Origin: Balneolales bacterium
GTDB lineage: Bacteria > Bacteroidota > Rhodothermia > Balneolales > Natronogracilivirgulaceae
Length of the DNA stretch: 8,339 nt
Direction of reading: 5' to 3'
Assembly (NCBI GenBank): GCA_007116685.1
Contig: SKIC01000288.1
Coordinates: 1-8,339 of the forward strand
Below the pieces are notes generated by a model. It saw only the letters and a program-made list of their open reading frames with translations, had not been told where the DNA came from and made no database searches. The position numbers and the translations under genes are program-made. The stretch's first letter is position 1. Every line of letters starts with the position of its first letter. Of this stretch, positions 6,085-8,339 are shown one piece after another.

Positions 6085-7392
6085 ATGACACAACGTATAC
6101 TAATTTTATCCTTACTTAGTATTGGGTTACTTTTCTTTGCCGGATGTTCTGCCGGAGAGGAGAATAATTCTAATAATAGAGGAAATCGCGGTGGTGATTT
6201 TGCACCAACCGTTGAGGCTATCCAAGCAAGAGTGGGTGCATTGCCCTTAGAAGAAAGATTATCCGGAGTAGTAAGGGCTCGGAATCAGACGGTGATCTAT
6301 TCTGAAATCACAGCGCCCGTTGTCGAAGTTTTGGTTAATGATGGAGATGCGGTAACGAAAGGTCAATCACTTGTGAGATTGAGAGACCGCTCTTTCAGAG
6401 AAAGAGTGAGACAAGCGGAGTCTGGATTACAAATTGCTAATGCCCAGGTGAAGCAAGCCGAGACCAATCTTGTGCAAGCGCAAGCTGCACTTCAGCGTAT
6501 TTTAACTTTATCGGAGCGTGATTTAGGAACCCAAGTGGAGATGGAAAGGCTTCGTGCCGAACTTGCTTCAGCAGAAGCCTCTTTGAGTTTAGCAAAAGCA
6601 CAAAGAGATCAGGCTAGTTCCCAACTTGAAGAGCGCAAGCAGGAATTAGAAAATACAGTAGTTGTTTCTCCGGTTACAGGTGTTGTAGGTCGCAGAAATG
6701 CAGAAGTTGGTCAGCAGGTTACTCCAAATACAATGTTGTTTGAAGTCGGGGATTTATCGGTTGTTGAAGTACAAATAAATCTGACCGAAAGAATGTTGGG
6801 TTATATAGAACCCGGAATGAACGCAGCCGTGTATAGCCAGGCCATGACAGATACATTGATCCGAACTAATCTGACAAGAATTTCTCCATTTCTGGATCCG
6901 GTAGCTCACAGTACTCAAGGCCAGTTGGTGATTGATAACGAGGGTGGATTACTGCGTCCGGGAATGTTTGTAACAGTGGATATTTTTTACGGCGAGAGTG
7001 ATCAAGCTGCTCTGATACCAAATAATGCCATTTATAATCACCCACGTCAGGGAACCAGAGGCGTGTATATTTTGGAAGCATCACAAGTAGAATTAAATGC
7101 AGGTGGTGAATTTGCAGAGGGAATTTACGGACCGTTTCCAGCTCAGTTTGTCCCTGTTGAAATTGTAGCAGAAGGTAGAATGGTTTCCGGTGTACGTGGC
7201 ATTAATAGTGGCGATTGGGTGGTTACTGTCGGACAAAATCTTTTGGCAACCGGTCGAACGCAAGCGCGTTTCAGACCTATGAATTGGGATAGGATGTTAG
7301 AACTTCAAGGAATGCAAAGCCAGGATATAATCAGGCTTATTAAAGAAAAATTAGCCGATCAGCAGTATCAATCAGCTGATTCTGACGTTTAA
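6085..7392 (+). CDS. RND efflux pump periplasmic adaptor (membrane fusion) lipoprotein
   Basis: This 435 aa adaptor would link an inner-membrane RND transporter to an outer-membrane channel. The N-terminus is a lipoprotein signal with lipobox FFAGC and the modifiable Cys at residue 21, followed by an Asn/Gly-rich linker to about 39. Then come the first lipoyl half (about 72-100, IYSEITAPVVEVLVNDGDAV), an Ala/Gln/Glu-rich coiled-coil hairpin (about 101-190), the second lipoyl half (about 191-222, VVSPVTGVVGRRNAEVGQQV), the beta-barrel domain (about 225-300, ending LLRPGMFVTVDI) and the membrane-proximal domain (about 308-390, ALIPNNAIY to VTVGQNLL). Between VYIL and VPVEIV the membrane-proximal domain carries about 25 extra residues, rich in Gly, Phe and Pro. 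A helical C-terminal tail of about 40 residues follows. The substrate cannot be told from sequence. The transporter gene begins 15 bases after the stop. No Shine-Dalgarno sequence precedes the ATG; the start is fixed by the signal peptide. Confidence 0.93.
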   Translation: MTQRILILSLLSIGLLFFAGCSAGEENNSNNRGNRGGDFAPTVEAIQARVGALPLEERLSGVVRARNQTVIYSEITAPVVEVLVNDGDAVTKGQSLVRLRDRSFRERVRQAESGLQIANAQVKQAETNLVQAQAALQRILTLSERDLGTQVEMERLRAELASAEASLSLAKAQRDQASSQLEERKQELENTVVVSPVTGVVGRRNAEVGQQVTPNTMLFEVGDLSVVEVQINLTERMLGYIEPGMNAAVYSQAMTDTLIRTNLTRISPFLDPVAHSTQGQLVIDNEGGLLRPGMFVTVDIFYGESDQAALIPNNAIYNHPRQGTRGVYILEASQVELNAGGEFAEGIYGPFPAQFVPVEIVAEGRMVSGVRGINSGDWVVTVGQNLLATGRTQARFRPMNWDRMLELQGMQSQDIIRLIKEKLADQQYQSADSDV

Positions 7393-7407
7393 TCAAAGTT
7401 TTATAAC

Positions 7408-8339
7408 ATGTCTTTAACATCCCGCTCAGTACAAAGGCCAATAACCACTTTGATGGCCTACCTTATAGTAATCACCCTTGGAATCATAGGCTTCAGATTC
7501 CTTCCGGTAGATTTACTTCCACCTATTGAATATCCTCAGTTAACTGTTTGGGCAAATTACTCCAATGTTGGTCCGGAGGAAATGGAAGTCATTGTTACCG
7601 AGCGTATAGAAAATGCCCTTGCTGGTGTGCCAAATGTAGAGCGGGTCAATTCTAATTCCAGTGAAGGAAATAGCCGGGTTACTCTGAATTTTTCCCGAGG
7701 TACGAATCTTGAAGAGGCTATGAATGATGTACGAGCCGCTTTAGACAGACTCAGACGCCAATTACCTGATGAAGTTGATGGACCCGGAATATGGAAGTTT
7801 GATCCAAATGATGCGCCCATCGTGGTTATTGGGGCACGTTCGGAAAGAGATTTAGCAGAGCTTACCAGAATTATAGAACGTGATATCTCTAAGCGATTTG
7901 AGCAAATCCCCGGCGCTGGTGCTATTGATGTTTGGGGTGGTGTAAATCAGGAAGTTAGAGTGGAAATGATGAGAGATCGTCTTATCTCCAGCCGATTAAC
8001 TCCCGGTGACGTTGTTCAAGCCATCCAACGTGAAAATGCGACAACTCCCGGCGGAAATGTACGTGAAGGTCTTTCTGATTTATATGTTCGCAGTTTAGGT
8101 GAGTTTACTTCTGTAGAAGATATCGGCAATACCATTATCCGAACAGTAAACGGACAGCCCATTCGTGTACAGGATGTAGCAAACGTATCCATGACCTACG
8201 CCGATATCGGTCGGTATGTAGAAATTGATAACGTTCCTACGGTACGTTTTGGAATCCGTAAACAAACCGGGGCAAATACAGTAGCTGTAGCCAGAGAAAT
8301 TCATCGTGAAGTTGAGCGTATTAATTCTGAACGGTCAGA
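7408..8339 (+). CDS. RND efflux transporter, inner-membrane permease (N-terminal 310 codons)
   Basis: This is the start of an AcrB-type proton-driven RND pump; family members are usually about 1,000-1,050 aa, so roughly 30 percent is visible and the gene continues past the right edge. The N-terminus shows SRSVQRPITTL and the first membrane helix (about residues 12-31), then the family marker DLLPPIEYPQLTV (35-47), GPEEME (55-60) and TERIENALAGVPNVERV (64-80). The periplasmic porter region follows, with NDVRAALDRLRRQLP (106-120), FDPNDAPIVVIG (131-142) and IPGAGAIDVWGG (167-178). The proton-relay aspartates in TM4 lie outside the window. Where most HAE1 pumps have YPGASPEEVE, this one reads YSNVGPEEME. 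The ATG is 15 bases after the adaptor stop, so the two genes are co-transcribed and their products should assemble together. No outer-membrane channel gene is seen yet. Drug, metal or lipid substrates cannot be distinguished from this part. Confidence 0.93.
   Translation, partial: MSLTSRSVQRPITTLMAYLIVITLGIIGFRFLPVDLLPPIEYPQLTVWANYSNVGPEEMEVIVTERIENALAGVPNVERVNSNSSEGNSRVTLNFSRGTNLEEAMNDVRAALDRLRRQLPDEVDGPGIWKFDPNDAPIVVIGARSERDLAELTRIIERDISKRFEQIPGAGAIDVWGGVNQEVRVEMMRDRLISSRLTPGDVVQAIQRENATTPGGNVREGLSDLYVRSLGEFTSVEDIGNTIIRTVNGQPIRVQDVANVSMTYADIGRYVEIDNVPTVRFGIRKQTGANTVAVAREIHREVERINSERS

Noticed and set aside
7557..7820. Minus-strand ORF of 87 codons inside the RND transporter gene
   Set aside because: It is antisense to the conserved porter domain and has no start signal or family match.

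Overview
The window reads as a chromosomal segment of a member of the Bacteroidota/FCB group, possibly Balneolota. This is an inference from three things: moderately AT-rich DNA, start codons that mostly lack a good Shine-Dalgarno sequence, and a short CarB without its C-terminal regulatory domain, a form I recall from Bacteroidota. No rRNA, tRNA, mobile element, CRISPR array or phage gene is visible.

The left two thirds (about 1-5750) is transcribed leftward. In transcription order it holds a 52-codon DUF5989-family membrane microprotein (5749-5591), a strong intrinsic terminator or attenuator hairpin (5516-5553), carA (5441-4323), carB (4287-1459), a D-alanine--D-alanine ligase family gene (1437-256), and the first 54 codons of a lipoprotein gene (164-1) that runs off the left edge. 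The carA-carB and carB-ddl gaps are only 35 and 21 bases, so these three genes look like one operon. It would make carbamoyl phosphate for pyrimidines and arginine and the D-Ala-D-Ala type dipeptide for peptidoglycan.

A 335-base AT-rich divergent intergenic region (5750-6084) separates this block from a rightward efflux operon. That operon holds an RND periplasmic adaptor lipoprotein (6085-7392) and, 15 bases later, the start of an inner-membrane RND transporter (7408 to the right edge). Together they would form two parts of a tripartite proton-driven pump. No outer-membrane channel or regulator gene lies inside the window.

Most of the content is ordinary housekeeping and efflux. The points worth a second look are the DUF5989 microprotein beside the carbamoyl-phosphate synthase genes, the hairpin plus short overlapping leader ORF in front of carA, the absence of the allosteric domain from CarB, and the atypical acceptor-site region of the Ddl homologue.
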